Source: JABMQB01 sp963666575 | GTDB lineage: Bacteria; Bacteroidota; Bacteroidia; Bacteroidales; Prolixibacteraceae | Direction: 5' to 3' | NCBI GenBank assembly: GCA_963666575.2 | Contig: CAXXYG010000004.1 | Coordinates: forward strand, 113,563-177,562 | DNA length: 64,000 nt | Shown here: in pieces, positions 1 through 8,939 of the stretch | Layout of the letters: every line of letters begins with the position of its first letter | Position numbering within the stretch: position 1 is the stretch's first letter | Position numbers and translations under genes: made by a program | The notes under the pieces: generated by a model | What the model saw: the letters and a program-made list of their open reading frames with translations, nothing else | Told to the model about the DNA's origin: nothing | The model's database searches: none

Positions 1-60
1 GAAGAGTTTTTACCTGATCATTTGAAGGAAAAAATCTTGCAGATGTTGGTTAAATGGTGA
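1..60 (+). CDS. C-terminal end of an unidentified protein (partial)
   Basis: An open frame enters from the left edge and ends with TGA at 58-60. The 19 visible residues end in KILQMLVKW. Too little remains to assign a family. A perfect inverted repeat lies 7 nt after the stop, which fits the end of a transcription unit. Confidence 0.5.
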   Translation, partial: EEFLPDHLKEKILQMLVKW

Positions 61-67
61 AAAAAGG

Positions 68-105
68 ATGTCATCTGTATTTTAGGTAGCCAAAACAGAT
101 GACAT
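68..105. terminator. Stem-loop after the partial gene
   Basis: ATGTCATCTGT (68-78) and ACAGATGACAT (95-105) form a perfect 11-bp stem with a 16-nt loop. No T-run follows on the plus strand. On the minus strand the stem is followed at once by a run of Ts (complement of the A-run at 60-65), so it has the canonical intrinsic terminator form only in that direction. Its role at the end of the plus-strand gene is inferred from position. Confidence 0.4.
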
Positions 106-219
106 GCCTAAATAAGAATAGTCAATAAAATACGACAACAAGTAATTCTCATTATTAAACTGTTATGTACAATCAAAATTCGAAACCAGATACATTTTGC
201 ATTAAATATTCTAACTAAC

Positions 220-858
220 ATGAAAAAGATAAATCCAATGTTGACTACAATCCTATTAGCATCCCTGCCTATAATAATTTCATTAATAGCATTATTATAT
301 TCGACAGGTGTTATTACGAAATTTAAACTGAGAATAAATATAGATGGATACCTAATACCACATTCATCATTACCAAATGATTCTGGAGTTAGCTTTCCTA
401 TTATTTTACCTTTAGTATTTACGAATATAGGTAATCATTCGGGTGTAATAGAAGATGTTATATTAGAAGTTAAAAATGAAACACTAAATGAGATTCAAAT
501 ATACTCACCAGTTTCAGAAATAAATTTGCAAAAACTTATCAATGAAAAAAGAGTATTACATGCTGAAAATATAATCTCTCCAAACTTTTATCCGTTTAAT
601 CTAAATGGGAATGAATCTTGTATTAAATCATTTTTATTTACACAAGATCGGGGAATAAAAGGATTCCCTGCAATTCCAACAAAACCAGGAAAATACATAA
701 TAAAAGTATTAGTAAAAGCTAACGATAGAGATTATGAAAGCAAATTTGAATTTGCTTTTGACTTTAGTGAGAAGTTAATCAACGAATACAATAATGGAAC
801 ATCGATTTACAATGGAAGAATAAATTTTCCATATAATGATTTTAAATTGCCGAAATAA
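220..858 (+). CDS. Hypothetical membrane-anchored protein
   Basis: This 212-residue protein has a hydrophobic stretch at about residues 8-32 (LTTILLASLPIIISLIALLY), followed by a soluble, beta-rich, Asn/Ile/Lys-rich region. That fits a signal anchor with an extracytoplasmic domain. The region after residue 60 (PLVFTNIGNHSGVIEDVILEV) resembles an immunoglobulin-like beta-sandwich by pattern only. I do not recognise the family. It stands alone between the end of an upstream gene and the convergent helicase gene, and it is more AT-rich than its neighbours, which could mean recent acquisition. Confidence 0.6.
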   Translation: MKKINPMLTTILLASLPIIISLIALLYSTGVITKFKLRINIDGYLIPHSSLPNDSGVSFPIILPLVFTNIGNHSGVIEDVILEVKNETLNEIQIYSPVSEINLQKLINEKRVLHAENIISPNFYPFNLNGNESCIKSFLFTQDRGIKGFPAIPTKPGKYIIKVLVKANDRDYESKFEFAFDFSEKLINEYNNGTSIYNGRINFPYNDFKLPK

Positions 859-937
859 TTAAAAAAGTACAAAACAAAAGTTATATGTAATCCGGGAATT
901 AGTTGGTATTTCAACTGCAGTTCTTTGTTGTAACACC

Positions 938-994
938 GCCAATTCGTTTTTGACGATTGTCAGGAAACTTGAAATATTGAATAAACGAATTGGC
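938..994. repeat. 12-bp perfect inverted repeat in a spacer
   Basis: GCCAATTCGTTT (938-949) is the exact reverse complement of AAACGAATTGGC (983-994), with 33 nt between. It lies in the 195-bp space between two convergent genes. There is no adjoining T-run, so a terminator is not obvious. It may be a leftover of a small palindromic repeat. Confidence 0.5.
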
Positions 995-1053
995 TCAATG
1001 GATGATTGACATTGGAGCGTTTCGAAATCTCCCTCTAAACATACACCAACCAT

Positions 1054-2187
1054 TTAAAATTCAAAATTTTCACTATCAATCATATCCACTCTTTTTCCCA
1101 TCTTTTTCTGAATAACTTTAAAATGGTGCTGGTCTTCGGGAGTAATTAACGAAATAGCTTCACCGGGCGATTCTGCGCGCCCCGTGCGGCCAATACGGTG
1201 AATATAATCTTTGGGTGAACGGGGCAATTCGTAATTCACTACATAAGGCAAAAACTGAATGTCGATGCCGCGTGCTAAAAGGTCGGTGGTTACCAGAACA
1301 TCAATTTTACCTTTTTTAAATTTGCTTAAAGCCTCTTCGCGGGCACCCTGGCTTTTTTTACTGTGAATAGCCCTGGCATTAATTCCGTTAGTAGTTAATT
1401 TGTTGGCTACATTATCCGCTTTTTTCACCGACGAAACAAAAACCAACACTTGCTCTATGTTATTTTCTTTTATCAGATACCTTAGCAATGGCCCTTTTTT
1501 TTCTTCTGAAACAAAATAGCCCACATGATTGATTAAATCGATGGTTTCAGTTTTTTGTTCAATTTTTATAACTACCGGATCATTTAATAAAATTTGATGT
1601 ATGTTTTTTACATCTTTGGTTAATGTAGCCGAAAATAATAGATTTTGACGCTTTTGAGGCAGCAGCTCAAAAATACGGTTCATCTCATCCTGAAAACCAA
1701 GATTAAGCATTTTATCGGCTTCGTCCAAAACCAGCGTTTCTGTTTCGGAAAGGTGTACTGCTTTTGATTCAACCAATTCCAACAGACGGCCCGGAGTTGC
1801 AATCAGTATTTCCACTCCATTTAGAGCCATCATTTGAGGGTTTATGGAAATACCACCATATACCGCCATCGACTTTGTAGGTTGTGGAAATGCAACAGCA
1901 AATAATTGAAATACCTCATTGACCTGCATCGCCAGCTCGCGTGTGGGTACTACAACCAGAACTTTTATATGCCTGTTTTTTGAACCATTTTTCCCTTCAA
2001 TGTTCATTAGAATCGGCAATACATATCCAGCAGTTTTCCCCGATCCTGTTGGGGCAATTCCCAACACATCTTTATTATTAAGAATAGCTGGAATGACTTT
2101 TTGTTGAATGGGATAGGGCTGTGAATAATTCTGCTCAGCCAATATTTTTTGTAATGAAGAAGATACTCCTAATGATGAAAATGGCAT
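1054..2187 (-). CDS. DEAD-box ATP-dependent RNA helicase (RhlE-like)
   Basis: An ATP-driven RNA-unwinding enzyme that acts in the cytoplasm on rRNA or mRNA. The motif order is complete: Q motif near residues 22-32 (QPYPIQQKVIP), motif I APTGSGKT at 45-52, PTRELA at 81-86, TPGR at 131-134, DEAD at 155-158, SAT at 186-188, then RGID and HRIGRTGR in the second RecA-like domain. At 377 residues it holds little beyond the helicase core and lacks the long basic tail of many RhlE/DeaD proteins. It is monocistronic by appearance. The exact subfamily within the RhlE/DbpA group is uncertain. Confidence 0.92.
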   Translation of the reverse strand: MPFSSLGVSSSLQKILAEQNYSQPYPIQQKVIPAILNNKDVLGIAPTGSGKTAGYVLPILMNIEGKNGSKNRHIKVLVVVPTRELAMQVNEVFQLFAVAFPQPTKSMAVYGGISINPQMMALNGVEILIATPGRLLELVESKAVHLSETETLVLDEADKMLNLGFQDEMNRIFELLPQKRQNLLFSATLTKDVKNIHQILLNDPVVIKIEQKTETIDLINHVGYFVSEEKKGPLLRYLIKENNIEQVLVFVSSVKKADNVANKLTTNGINARAIHSKKSQGAREEALSKFKKGKIDVLVTTDLLARGIDIQFLPYVVNYELPRSPKDYIHRIGRTGRAESPGEAISLITPEDQHHFKVIQKKMGKRVDMIDSENFEF

Positions 2188-2256
2188 GTATTTTTTTTGT
2201 TTATGTTAATTTTTTTCTTGCACCAAAAGTACTGAAAAATGTTTGAGGAAGGGATA

Positions 2257-2302
2257 AAAAAAAGAATTCCATCTTTCTATAATTCATTTAAAAAGATGGA
2301 AT
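2257..2302 (-). terminator. Intrinsic terminator of the Lrp-type gene
   Basis: ATTCCATCTTT (2266-2276) pairs with AAAGATGGAAT (2292-2302) over 11 bp with a 15-nt loop. Reading the minus strand, the stem is followed by a run of Ts (complement of the A-run at 2256-2263). It lies 24 nt past the stop of the Lrp/AsnC-type gene. Confidence 0.75.
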
Positions 2303-2325
2303 CCCTGATTTGAGAAAATGATTTA

Positions 2326-2808
2326 TTATTTAATCGGTACCTGCCGTTTAAAATCTATTTCGAGCGAAATAAACGTTTCGGTGCGGGCAATACCTTCAAT
2401 TTCCTGTAATCCATGATCAATAATCTGTTTCAGGTGTTTGTTGTTTTTAGTCTGAATTTTAATAAAAATGGCGTATTGCCCGGTAGTATAATGGCATTCA
2501 ACAATTTCCGGTATTTTGCGCAGTTCGTCAGCAACATGTGTATGGTATTTGGCTTTATCGAGGTAAATACCCATATAAGCGCAAGTATTGTATCCAAGCT
2601 TTTCGGGATTGACAATAAACTCACTGCCCGAAACAATCCCAATATTCTGGAGGCGCTGTACACGCTGATGAATTGCCGCACCTGAAACACCACATTCTCT
2701 GGCAACTTCTAAAAAAGGGATACGGGCATTTTTAGTAATAAGCTTCAAGATTTTTTCATCGAGCTCATCAATAGTGGGTAAATGTTCTGTATTATCTTTT
2801 GTTTTCAT
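2326..2808 (-). CDS. Lrp/AsnC family transcriptional regulator
   Basis: A 160-residue feast/famine-type DNA-binding regulator. The N-terminal winged helix-turn-helix is at about residues 12-60 (LDEKILKLITKNAR, then ECGVSGAAIHQRVQRLQ). The C-terminal RAM/AsnC effector domain is at about 75-155 (CAYMGIYLDKAKYHTHVADEL, then ECHYTTGQYAIFIKI). The length is normal for the family. These proteins form octamers and usually respond to an amino acid; the ligand cannot be told from sequence. The gene stands alone with its own terminator. Confidence 0.92.
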   Translation of the reverse strand: MKTKDNTEHLPTIDELDEKILKLITKNARIPFLEVARECGVSGAAIHQRVQRLQNIGIVSGSEFIVNPEKLGYNTCAYMGIYLDKAKYHTHVADELRKIPEIVECHYTTGQYAIFIKIQTKNNKHLKQIIDHGLQEIEGIARTETFISLEIDFKRQVPIK

Positions 2809-2951
2809 AACGATTTTGTACTATTAGCTTACAATTTAGAAATTCTAATGCTATTTTTCTACAAAATTATAATAAATCATGCAATATTGTTGCTGATAAA
2901 AATCAGATTAAAAATAAAATAGTTAATTATCTTTTTAATAGTATTCAACAA

Positions 2952-4271
2952 TTAATTGATTTTTCCAATTTTTAGGACATCATTTCCCGATGGGGCCTGG
3001 AAAACTTTTAATCCAAATTCAGGAATAACAGCAAGTATATGGTCAAAAATATCGGCTTGAATTGATTCATAGTTGGACCAGGCTTTGTCCTTACTAAAAA
3101 CATAAATTTCGATGGGTAGCCCTTTTTCGGTTGGTTGAAGTTGCCTTACTAAAAATGTCATTTCAAGATTAATTTTGGGGTGGTTCTGCAGGTACACCTC
3201 TAGGTATTTGCGGAAAATTCCAACGTTGGTTTGGTTACGCCCACTAATACGGTCTTCAGTTGAAATGCCTTTCTGTTTGTTGTAATCTTCAACTTCTTTT
3301 TCTTTTTCGATTACATATGCTTTTATTAAATCGAATTTTTGAAATTTATGCAACAACTCCTGAGAGCAAAACTCAATGGTGGACATGTCGATTAATACCG
3401 AACGTTTTATTCGCCTGCCATCCGATTCTTCCATGCCGGTCCAGTTATTAAATGATTCGGCAACTAACGAGTAGGTAGGTATGGTGGCAATGGTTTTATC
3501 CCAGTTTTGGACTTTCACAGTATTAAGTGTAATGTCAATAACTGTTCCATCTGCTCTGTGGCTCGACATTTCAATCCAGTCGCCAATTTTCACCATTTTA
3601 TTAGCCGATAATTGAATGGAGGCCACAAATCCAAGAATGGTGTCCTTAAAGATTAATAAAAGGATAGCCGCAACAGCTCCCAAACCCGCAATTAAAACCG
3701 TTGGGTCTTTTCCAATCATTAAACCAACAATCCATATTCCTCCTAAAAAGAAGGCCAGAATTTTTAATAACTGCAAATATCCTTTTATCGGCCGGTGGTG
3801 TGAATAGTCGGTTGTATTATATATTTCGAGGCCTGAATTAAGCAATGTGTTAATTACGTATAAAATTATGGCGATAAAATATATTTTTGAAAGTGAAAGC
3901 AAAACTTTTCCCAGGGTAAAATAATAATCGGCTGTAAGTAAAGCCAATTCGTTGACCGGAATTTCAGAAATGGGTTGAAGCAAAACAGGTGATGAAAAGT
4001 TGGCAGTACTGTATAAAATTAACGCTGGCACCAAATGTGCCAGTCCACTAAAAACTTTATGTTTTACTAAAATATCGTCCCAGGTTGTTTTTGTTTTTTT
4101 TGCAATACGGGCAACAATTCGTAAAATAATTTTTCGAGTGACGAAGTGGGCAAACCAGGCTATTAGTACAATTATAATAATGCATAAAAATGCGGCAAGG
4201 GGCTTCGCCATAAAATCCATGGATTCAAAATCGCGTAAATGATTTAAAATAATTTTGTAAATGCTTCTCAT
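2952..4271 (-). CDS. MscS-family mechanosensitive channel (YbdG-like)
   Basis: A 439-residue inner-membrane channel that opens on membrane tension. Four to five hydrophobic segments fill residues 25-215. The pore-lining TM3-like region with the MscS beta domain follows at about 195-300 (AGLGAVAAILLLIFKDTILG, then KIGDWIEMSSHRADGTVIDI). The C-terminal part (RKYLEVYLQNHPKINLEMTF, PIEIYVFSKDKAW) resembles the YbdG/MscM branch rather than small MscS. The gene is divergent from the M64 peptidase. The start at 4271 overlaps an upstream-extended reading of that gene, which is why the peptidase start was moved to 4402. Confidence 0.88.
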   Translation of the reverse strand: MRSIYKIILNHLRDFESMDFMAKPLAAFLCIIIIVLIAWFAHFVTRKIILRIVARIAKKTKTTWDDILVKHKVFSGLAHLVPALILYSTANFSSPVLLQPISEIPVNELALLTADYYFTLGKVLLSLSKIYFIAIILYVINTLLNSGLEIYNTTDYSHHRPIKGYLQLLKILAFFLGGIWIVGLMIGKDPTVLIAGLGAVAAILLLIFKDTILGFVASIQLSANKMVKIGDWIEMSSHRADGTVIDITLNTVKVQNWDKTIATIPTYSLVAESFNNWTGMEESDGRRIKRSVLIDMSTIEFCSQELLHKFQKFDLIKAYVIEKEKEVEDYNKQKGISTEDRISGRNQTNVGIFRKYLEVYLQNHPKINLEMTFLVRQLQPTEKGLPIEIYVFSKDKAWSNYESIQADIFDHILAVIPEFGLKVFQAPSGNDVLKIGKIN

Positions 4272-4401
4272 TATTAAAACTTTTATAGTCGGTTCATTTT
4301 ACAAAGTTTTGGTTTTCACCAAAAATTCTTATTCCTTTATTTTTATATTGGGAATTTTGAAAGGTCCCAAAATTATTGCTAAAATACTAAATGCGATTAA
4401 T

Positions 4402-5676
4402 ATGCGGTCAAAAGTTTTTTTTCTTTTTATGGTTTTTCCATTTTTTATAATTGCTCAACCGCAATTCAAAAATTATTTCACAAATAACTCATTACGTTAC
4501 GATTTTTTATTGGCTGGAAACAATACAGATACTGAGGTATTTCCTGCTCAAATAAAAAAAGAACCCTATTGGGGAGGATCTAAAACCAATTTAATCGATC
4601 CGTTTTTATATGGAAGTTACCAGTTTAAAATTTACGATGTTAAATCGGATAGTTTGATTTTTTCGAAAGGATTTAGTACTCTTTTTCAGGAATGGCAAAC
4701 AACTGCTGAAGCAAAAAAAATGACTAAATCATTTTACCAATCTGTAATTTTTCCATATCCTAAAAAACAAATACGGCTTGAAATAAATGCCAGGCAATTT
4801 AGTGGCATTTTTAAAACCATATTTAAAACTGAAATTGACCCATCGGATTATTTCATAATTGATGAAAAACCAATTATTGCTGATGTGGAAAGAATTGTCA
4901 CCTCCGGGAAACCTGAAAATAGTGTTGATATTGCCATTCTTGCCGAAGGGTATACTCAATTCGAAAAACAAAAGTTTTTGGACGATGTGGCGCATCTGAC
5001 GGATTATTTGTTTAATGAACCTCCTTTTCGTTCGAACAGTGATAAATTTAATATTTATGGAGTATTTACAGCGTCAATTGAGTCAGGGACTGATATTCCA
5101 GGGGAAGATATTTTTAAAAATACACATTTTAATTCATCGTTTTATACCTTCGATGTCGACCGGTATTTAACCACCAGCGATATGAAAACAATTTATGATG
5201 TAGCGGCAAATGTCCCATACGACCATTTGATTGTTTTGGTAAACAGCGAACGGTATGGGGGAGGCGGATTTTATAATTTTGTGAGTGTTTGTACAGCCAG
5301 CAATGAATTGTCAGAAAAAGTATTTGTTCATGAATTTGGGCATAGTTTTACTGGATTGGGCGATGAATATTACAGTTCGTCGGTAGCTTACGAAGATTTT
5401 TACAACCTAAAAGTTGAACCCTGGGAACCAAACTTAACAACCTTGGTTGATTTTGACAAAAAATGGAAAACAATGGTATCCGATTCGGTGCCTGTTCCAA
5501 CTCCACGAAAATTGAAATTTAATAAAACGGTTGGAGTATTTGAGGGTGGAGGATATACAAGTAAAGGTATTTTTAGCCCTAAACAAAACTGCCGAATGAA
5601 ATCGAACGGCGAAGATGGTTTTTGCCCTGTTTGCCAAAAAGCCATTCAGGCGACCATCGACTTTTATACCAAATAA
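4402..5676 (+). CDS. M64-family zinc metallopeptidase (IgA peptidase-like), secreted
   Basis: A 424-residue protein with an N-terminal signal peptide (MRSKVFFLFMVFPFFIIAQ) and the zinc signature HEFGH at 310-314, followed by the third-ligand region GLGDEYY at 318-324. These features match the peptidase M64 family. The open frame extends to 4261, but that would add 47 residues before an obvious signal peptide and overlap the divergent MscS start, so the ATG at 4402 is preferred. An N-terminal beta domain (30-160) precedes the catalytic domain. Paired cysteines near the end (QNCRMK, FCPVCQK) suggest an oxidised exported fold. The substrate is unknown; the family name reflects one characterised member only. 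Confidence 0.88.
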   Translation: MRSKVFFLFMVFPFFIIAQPQFKNYFTNNSLRYDFLLAGNNTDTEVFPAQIKKEPYWGGSKTNLIDPFLYGSYQFKIYDVKSDSLIFSKGFSTLFQEWQTTAEAKKMTKSFYQSVIFPYPKKQIRLEINARQFSGIFKTIFKTEIDPSDYFIIDEKPIIADVERIVTSGKPENSVDIAILAEGYTQFEKQKFLDDVAHLTDYLFNEPPFRSNSDKFNIYGVFTASIESGTDIPGEDIFKNTHFNSSFYTFDVDRYLTTSDMKTIYDVAANVPYDHLIVLVNSERYGGGGFYNFVSVCTASNELSEKVFVHEFGHSFTGLGDEYYSSSVAYEDFYNLKVEPWEPNLTTLVDFDKKWKTMVSDSVPVPTPRKLKFNKTVGVFEGGGYTSKGIFSPKQNCRMKSNGEDGFCPVCQKAIQATIDFYTK

Positions 5677-5716
5677 AAAATGCCTGTTCCGAATAATTCA
5701 GGACAGGCATTTTTTA
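5675..5716. terminator. Bidirectional intrinsic terminator
   Basis: TGCCTGT (5681-5687) pairs with ACAGGCA (5703-5709). The stem extends inward by CC/GG and is flanked by an A-run on the left and a T-run on the right. It sits between two convergent genes, so it can end transcription from both sides. Confidence 0.9.
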
Positions 5717-5729
5717 TTGACTCAGATGT

Positions 5730-6059
5730 TTATTTTTCATCTCCCATTTTAGAGACTATAAAATAAGCTACAATTAATCCACATCCACCAAATAACAGGA
5801 TGGTAGTAAAAAAGGCAACTACTTCGTCGATTACATAGGACAATAAATATCCAGTTAATACACCTACTGCCAGGGCGATTAAAAACACCCCCCACTTTAT
5901 AAGTGATAACCGCGATTCGCCAGGGGCCATTTTAAAAATACCTGCATCGGCACCCTTTTCAACAAGGGCAATTCGTTCACGCGAGCGTGTAGTAAAATAG
6001 ACATACAGAATGGCAAATACTGCCAGGAAAAAGGCTATTGGGACTGTTATTCCAATCAT
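5730..6059 (-). CDS. Small membrane protein, DUF6249-like
   Basis: A 109-residue protein with three hydrophobic segments, at about 4-23, 53-75 and 80-102. Between the first two is a basic cytoplasmic loop with SRERIALVEKGADAGIF, the pattern I associate with DUF6249 proteins of Bacteroidota. The function is unknown. It is divergent from an ECF sigma factor gene 126 bp away. That pairing appears common in this phylum and suggests co-regulation or a role in the sigma pathway (inference). Confidence 0.75.
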   Translation of the reverse strand: MIGITVPIAFFLAVFAILYVYFTTRSRERIALVEKGADAGIFKMAPGESRLSLIKWGVFLIALAVGVLTGYLLSYVIDEVVAFFTTILLFGGCGLIVAYFIVSKMGDEK

Positions 6060-6185
6060 GATATTAATTTTTAAGTTTATAATTTTTATCGTTTGCCGGT
6101 ATGACGCAACTTTTATCGTTGGGTTACAACTAATTTTATTTTTAATTTGTGTAACCTATCCATTATTAATGCGTCAAAGAAGCAA

Positions 6186-6752
6186 ATGGAGCACAAAGAC
6201 GATAATTATTATATTGAAAAAGTTAAAAAAGGAGAAACAAATTATTATTCTTTTTTAGTAGAAAAGTATAAAGACATTGTTTTTTCGATTGCTCTGAAAA
6301 TTGTTAGTAATCGTGAGGATGCTGAAGAATTGGCCCAAGAAACATTTATCAAAGCTTATAAAGCGCTCAATACTTTTGAAGGAAAATCAAAATTGTCGAC
6401 CTGGCTTTATAAAATAACTTACAATAATTGTATCTCATTTGTTAGAAAAAAGAAAATGCAGTTCAGCTCCATCGACGATGTACAAATTGAAGGTAATGTT
6501 GATGAGGCAGATTTTGAGGCAATTGAAGCTGAAAACCGGGCGGCTTGTTTAAAGGAGGCATTAAAAAAACTTGCTCCTGAAGATTATACCTTAATTTTGC
6601 TTTATTATTATAAAGACCAATCGATTGATGAAATAAGTAAAGTGACAAAACTATCAGTGAGCAATGCCAAGGTAAAATTATACCGGGCCCGAAAAAAATT
6701 GCATATTATAATGTCAGAAATGTTAAAAAAAGAAATACCCATTTTGTTATGA
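6186..6752 (+). CDS. ECF-type RNA polymerase sigma factor
   Basis: A 188-residue sigma-70 family protein without regions 1 and 3. Region 2 is at about residues 22-90 (LVEKYKDIVFSIALKIVSNR, EDAEELAQETFIKAYKAL, STWLYKITYNNC). Region 4 is at about 125-180 (LAPEDYTLILLYYYKDQSID, then an HTH with SVSNAKVKLYRARKKLH). The ATG at 6186 is chosen over 6147 because family members begin a few residues before the YYIEKVKKGE helix. The stop overlaps the next start by 4 nt (ATGA), showing translational coupling with the presumed anti-sigma gene. Confidence 0.92.
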   Translation: MEHKDDNYYIEKVKKGETNYYSFLVEKYKDIVFSIALKIVSNREDAEELAQETFIKAYKALNTFEGKSKLSTWLYKITYNNCISFVRKKKMQFSSIDDVQIEGNVDEADFEAIEAENRAACLKEALKKLAPEDYTLILLYYYKDQSIDEISKVTKLSVSNAKVKLYRARKKLHIIMSEMLKKEIPILL

Positions 6753-7159
6753 AAACGATAAAAAAAGATAAAGAATTAGAACAATTAATTATAGGCCTTG
6801 ACCTTGAATCGCCCTCTGCCGATTTTACATCGAAGGTGATGAACAAAGTTTATGAAGAAACTATTGATGTTCGAACCACCAACGAAAAAATTATGGGTCT
6901 ACAATTTTGGGTTTTTGTGGGGATTTTTATTGCTCTGGCTGTGTTGTTAGTCATTTTATCAAATTCGGGAATTGATGCAGGTTCGGGAGGACTTATTGAT
7001 TCAATTAAAGAAAAATCAACTGGCACGGGATTTCAATCGGCTTTTGAAAAAATGAATGCTCTTCCAACCAGCATTGCAGGCATTTTATTAGCTACTTCAA
7101 CTTTACTTTTTTTAGACCGTTTTTTAACGCAGAAAAAAATTATGAAGGAAAGTTTTTAA
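6749..7159 (+). CDS. Putative anti-sigma factor / single-pass membrane protein
   Basis: A 136-residue protein. An acidic, soluble N-terminal region (about 1-45, LEQLIIGLDLESPSADFTSK) is followed by transmembrane segments at about 48-70 and 105-122. It starts inside the stop of the ECF sigma gene, so the two are co-translated. The position, the small cytoplasmic head and the membrane anchoring fit an anti-sigma factor, but I see no zinc-binding ZAS motif (HxxxCxxC). The role is inferred from context. Confidence 0.6.
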   Translation: MKTIKKDKELEQLIIGLDLESPSADFTSKVMNKVYEETIDVRTTNEKIMGLQFWVFVGIFIALAVLLVILSNSGIDAGSGGLIDSIKEKSTGTGFQSAFEKMNALPTSIAGILLATSTLLFLDRFLTQKKIMKESF

Positions 7160-7170
7160 AACAATAAATA

Positions 7171-7860
7171 TTAAGCCTTCGTTTTTAGCTCAAATAATAC
7201 TCCTTGCATTATCAGGTATTGTGCAATCATATAGGTTCCCATAATTATAATACCTTCCTGCGGTATTTCAACCAAAAACCGGTTAAATGCAATTAATGTA
7301 TCGCTAATTACAAAAAACAACGACCCAATAAATACGAGTTTAAAACTAGCAGGATGACTGTTTCCAAGGCGGTTAAGTGTCATTGATGACATGGTTAACA
7401 AAGCAACCATGTATACAAAAACACCAATTTGTAATACAATATCCAATTCATTAAACAAAATTGTATACACAGTAAGTCCGTAAGCAATAAAAATTATTAG
7501 CCAAAATGGTTGCCGTTTTAGCAATGATTTTTTCCCCGACATTTTTATCATTCGTAAAAACAACGAGATATAAAAAATCTGGGCACCTAAAAAAGCCAAT
7601 AATCCAAAAATAAAAAAGAGGTCGTTGATGTGTGGGAACATCAATAATATATCGCCAAGCCACGAAAAGGCAAAAGCGGCCATTAAATACCGAAATATTT
7701 TTTTATCCGGTATTTTTGTGTTTAAAACAAAATAGAGGCCAATACAAACCATAATCAATGGTTTGAATGTATAGTCCATCCATTTTATGGAAAAATATTC
7801 ACCAACTAAAACACTACAAAAAACAACGAGGGAGGCGAAATGAATCAGATAATTTTTCAT
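7171..7860 (-). CDS. YhhN/TMEM86 family membrane protein (lysoplasmalogenase-like)
   Basis: A 229-residue integral membrane protein with about eight hydrophobic helices. Conserved family features are FSWLGDILLMF near residue 65 and GLLAFLGAQIFYI near 86. The aspartate-bearing motif SDTLIAFNRF near 185 corresponds to the second conserved acid. Animal TMEM86 and some bacterial relatives hydrolyse lysoplasmalogen; whether this bacterial copy does is not shown. It converges with the sigma/anti-sigma operon with only 11 bp between. Confidence 0.83.
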   Translation of the reverse strand: MKNYLIHFASLVVFCSVLVGEYFSIKWMDYTFKPLIMVCIGLYFVLNTKIPDKKIFRYLMAAFAFSWLGDILLMFPHINDLFFIFGLLAFLGAQIFYISLFLRMIKMSGKKSLLKRQPFWLIIFIAYGLTVYTILFNELDIVLQIGVFVYMVALLTMSSMTLNRLGNSHPASFKLVFIGSLFFVISDTLIAFNRFLVEIPQEGIIIMGTYMIAQYLIMQGVLFELKTKA

Positions 7861-7967
7861 AAACGGGCATCAATCTTGATTTCGGAATAAGAAAGATACG
7901 TATTTTTTCACAAAAAGGCTGCCCTACATTTATAAAAATCTGTATAGGAGTATTTTAGAAGAAGCCC

Positions 7968-8939
7968 TTAATAGCAAATTTCCTTTTCGAGGTAATTCGA
8001 AACATAATCATCAATACCATTCTCAAGGTCGCGAAATGGTTTTGAATACCCAATTTCACGTAACTTTTTAATATCGGCTTCGGTGAAATATTGGTACCGG
8101 TTCCTGATTTCGATGGGTGTATCTACAAATTGTATTTCAGGATTTTTATTCAGGCTTCCAAAAACAGCACGTGTTAAATCAAGGTATGTTCGGGCTTTTC
8201 CTGTACCGACATTGTAAATGCCCGAATTTTTCTGATTTTCCCAGAAAAACATCATCACCTCCGAAATATCATCAACATACACAAAATCACGTTTTTGTTC
8301 TCCATCCTTTACGTCAGACCTGTGTGACCTGAAGAGCTTCATCTCACCATTGTTTTTAATCTTATGGTAAGCATGTAATACCACCGAAGCCATGTCGCCT
8401 TTATGATATTCGTTAGGCCCATACACATTAAAAAACTTTAATCCTGCCCAGAAAGTGGGAGTTGTTTTTTGTTTCAACGCCCAAATATCAAAATCATGTT
8501 TCGACCAGGCATATAAATTTAATGGTTTGAATTGCCCTATTTCTTCATGAAGGTCAGAAAAACCTAAATTGCCATTTCCGTAAGTAGCTGCCGAAGAGGC
8601 ATATATTAAAGGTACATCAAATTGTGTGCAAATCTGCCACAATTTTTGCGAATATAATAAGTTAAGTTCGTTGTAAATTTCAGGGTCCTGCCCAATGGTA
8701 TCGGTCCGTGCACCTAAATGAAAAACTACTTCAACCTCCTTGTAATTTTTTGTCAACCACTGTGGGAAATCATCCCTTTCGATCAGTTGTTGATATTTTT
8801 TATCTTTTAAATTACAATCCTTTAATGGGTCATTATAAGTATCTACCAGAATAAGGTTTTTAAACCCCCTTCTGTTAAGTTTGCCAATAAAAAAACTGCC
8901 GATAAATCCTGCGGCTCCAGTTATAACAATCATCCTCAA
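7968..8939 (-). CDS. hldD: ADP-L-glycero-D-manno-heptose 6-epimerase
   Basis: Epimerises ADP-D-glycero-heptose to ADP-L-glycero-heptose for the LPS core, in the cytoplasm with bound NADP. It is a short-chain dehydrogenase fold: GAAGFIG at residues 8-14 binds the dinucleotide, and the catalytic Tyr143 and Lys147 lie in YAWSK. The family-specific segments KFFNVYGPNEYHKGDMASV and RDFVYVDDI are present. The 323-residue length is normal. Either the ATG at 8939 or the one two codons later could be the start; the second gives the usual short lead into MIVITGAAGF. The gene supports a Gram-negative outer membrane with heptose. Confidence 0.93.
   Translation of the reverse strand: MRMIVITGAAGFIGSFFIGKLNRRGFKNLILVDTYNDPLKDCNLKDKKYQQLIERDDFPQWLTKNYKEVEVVFHLGARTDTIGQDPEIYNELNLLYSQKLWQICTQFDVPLIYASSAATYGNGNLGFSDLHEEIGQFKPLNLYAWSKHDFDIWALKQKTTPTFWAGLKFFNVYGPNEYHKGDMASVVLHAYHKIKNNGEMKLFRSHRSDVKDGEQKRDFVYVDDISEVMMFFWENQKNSGIYNVGTGKARTYLDLTRAVFGSLNKNPEIQFVDTPIEIRNRYQYFTEADIKKLREIGYSKPFRDLENGIDDYVSNYLEKEICY

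Noticed and set aside
859..1053. 64-codon minus-strand open frame directly after the helicase stop
   Set aside because: No recognisable domain, overlaps a non-coding inverted repeat and has no start context. It looks accidental.
4261..4401. Upstream extension of the M64 peptidase frame
   Set aside because: It would put 47 residues before a clear signal peptide and overlap the divergent MscS gene start.
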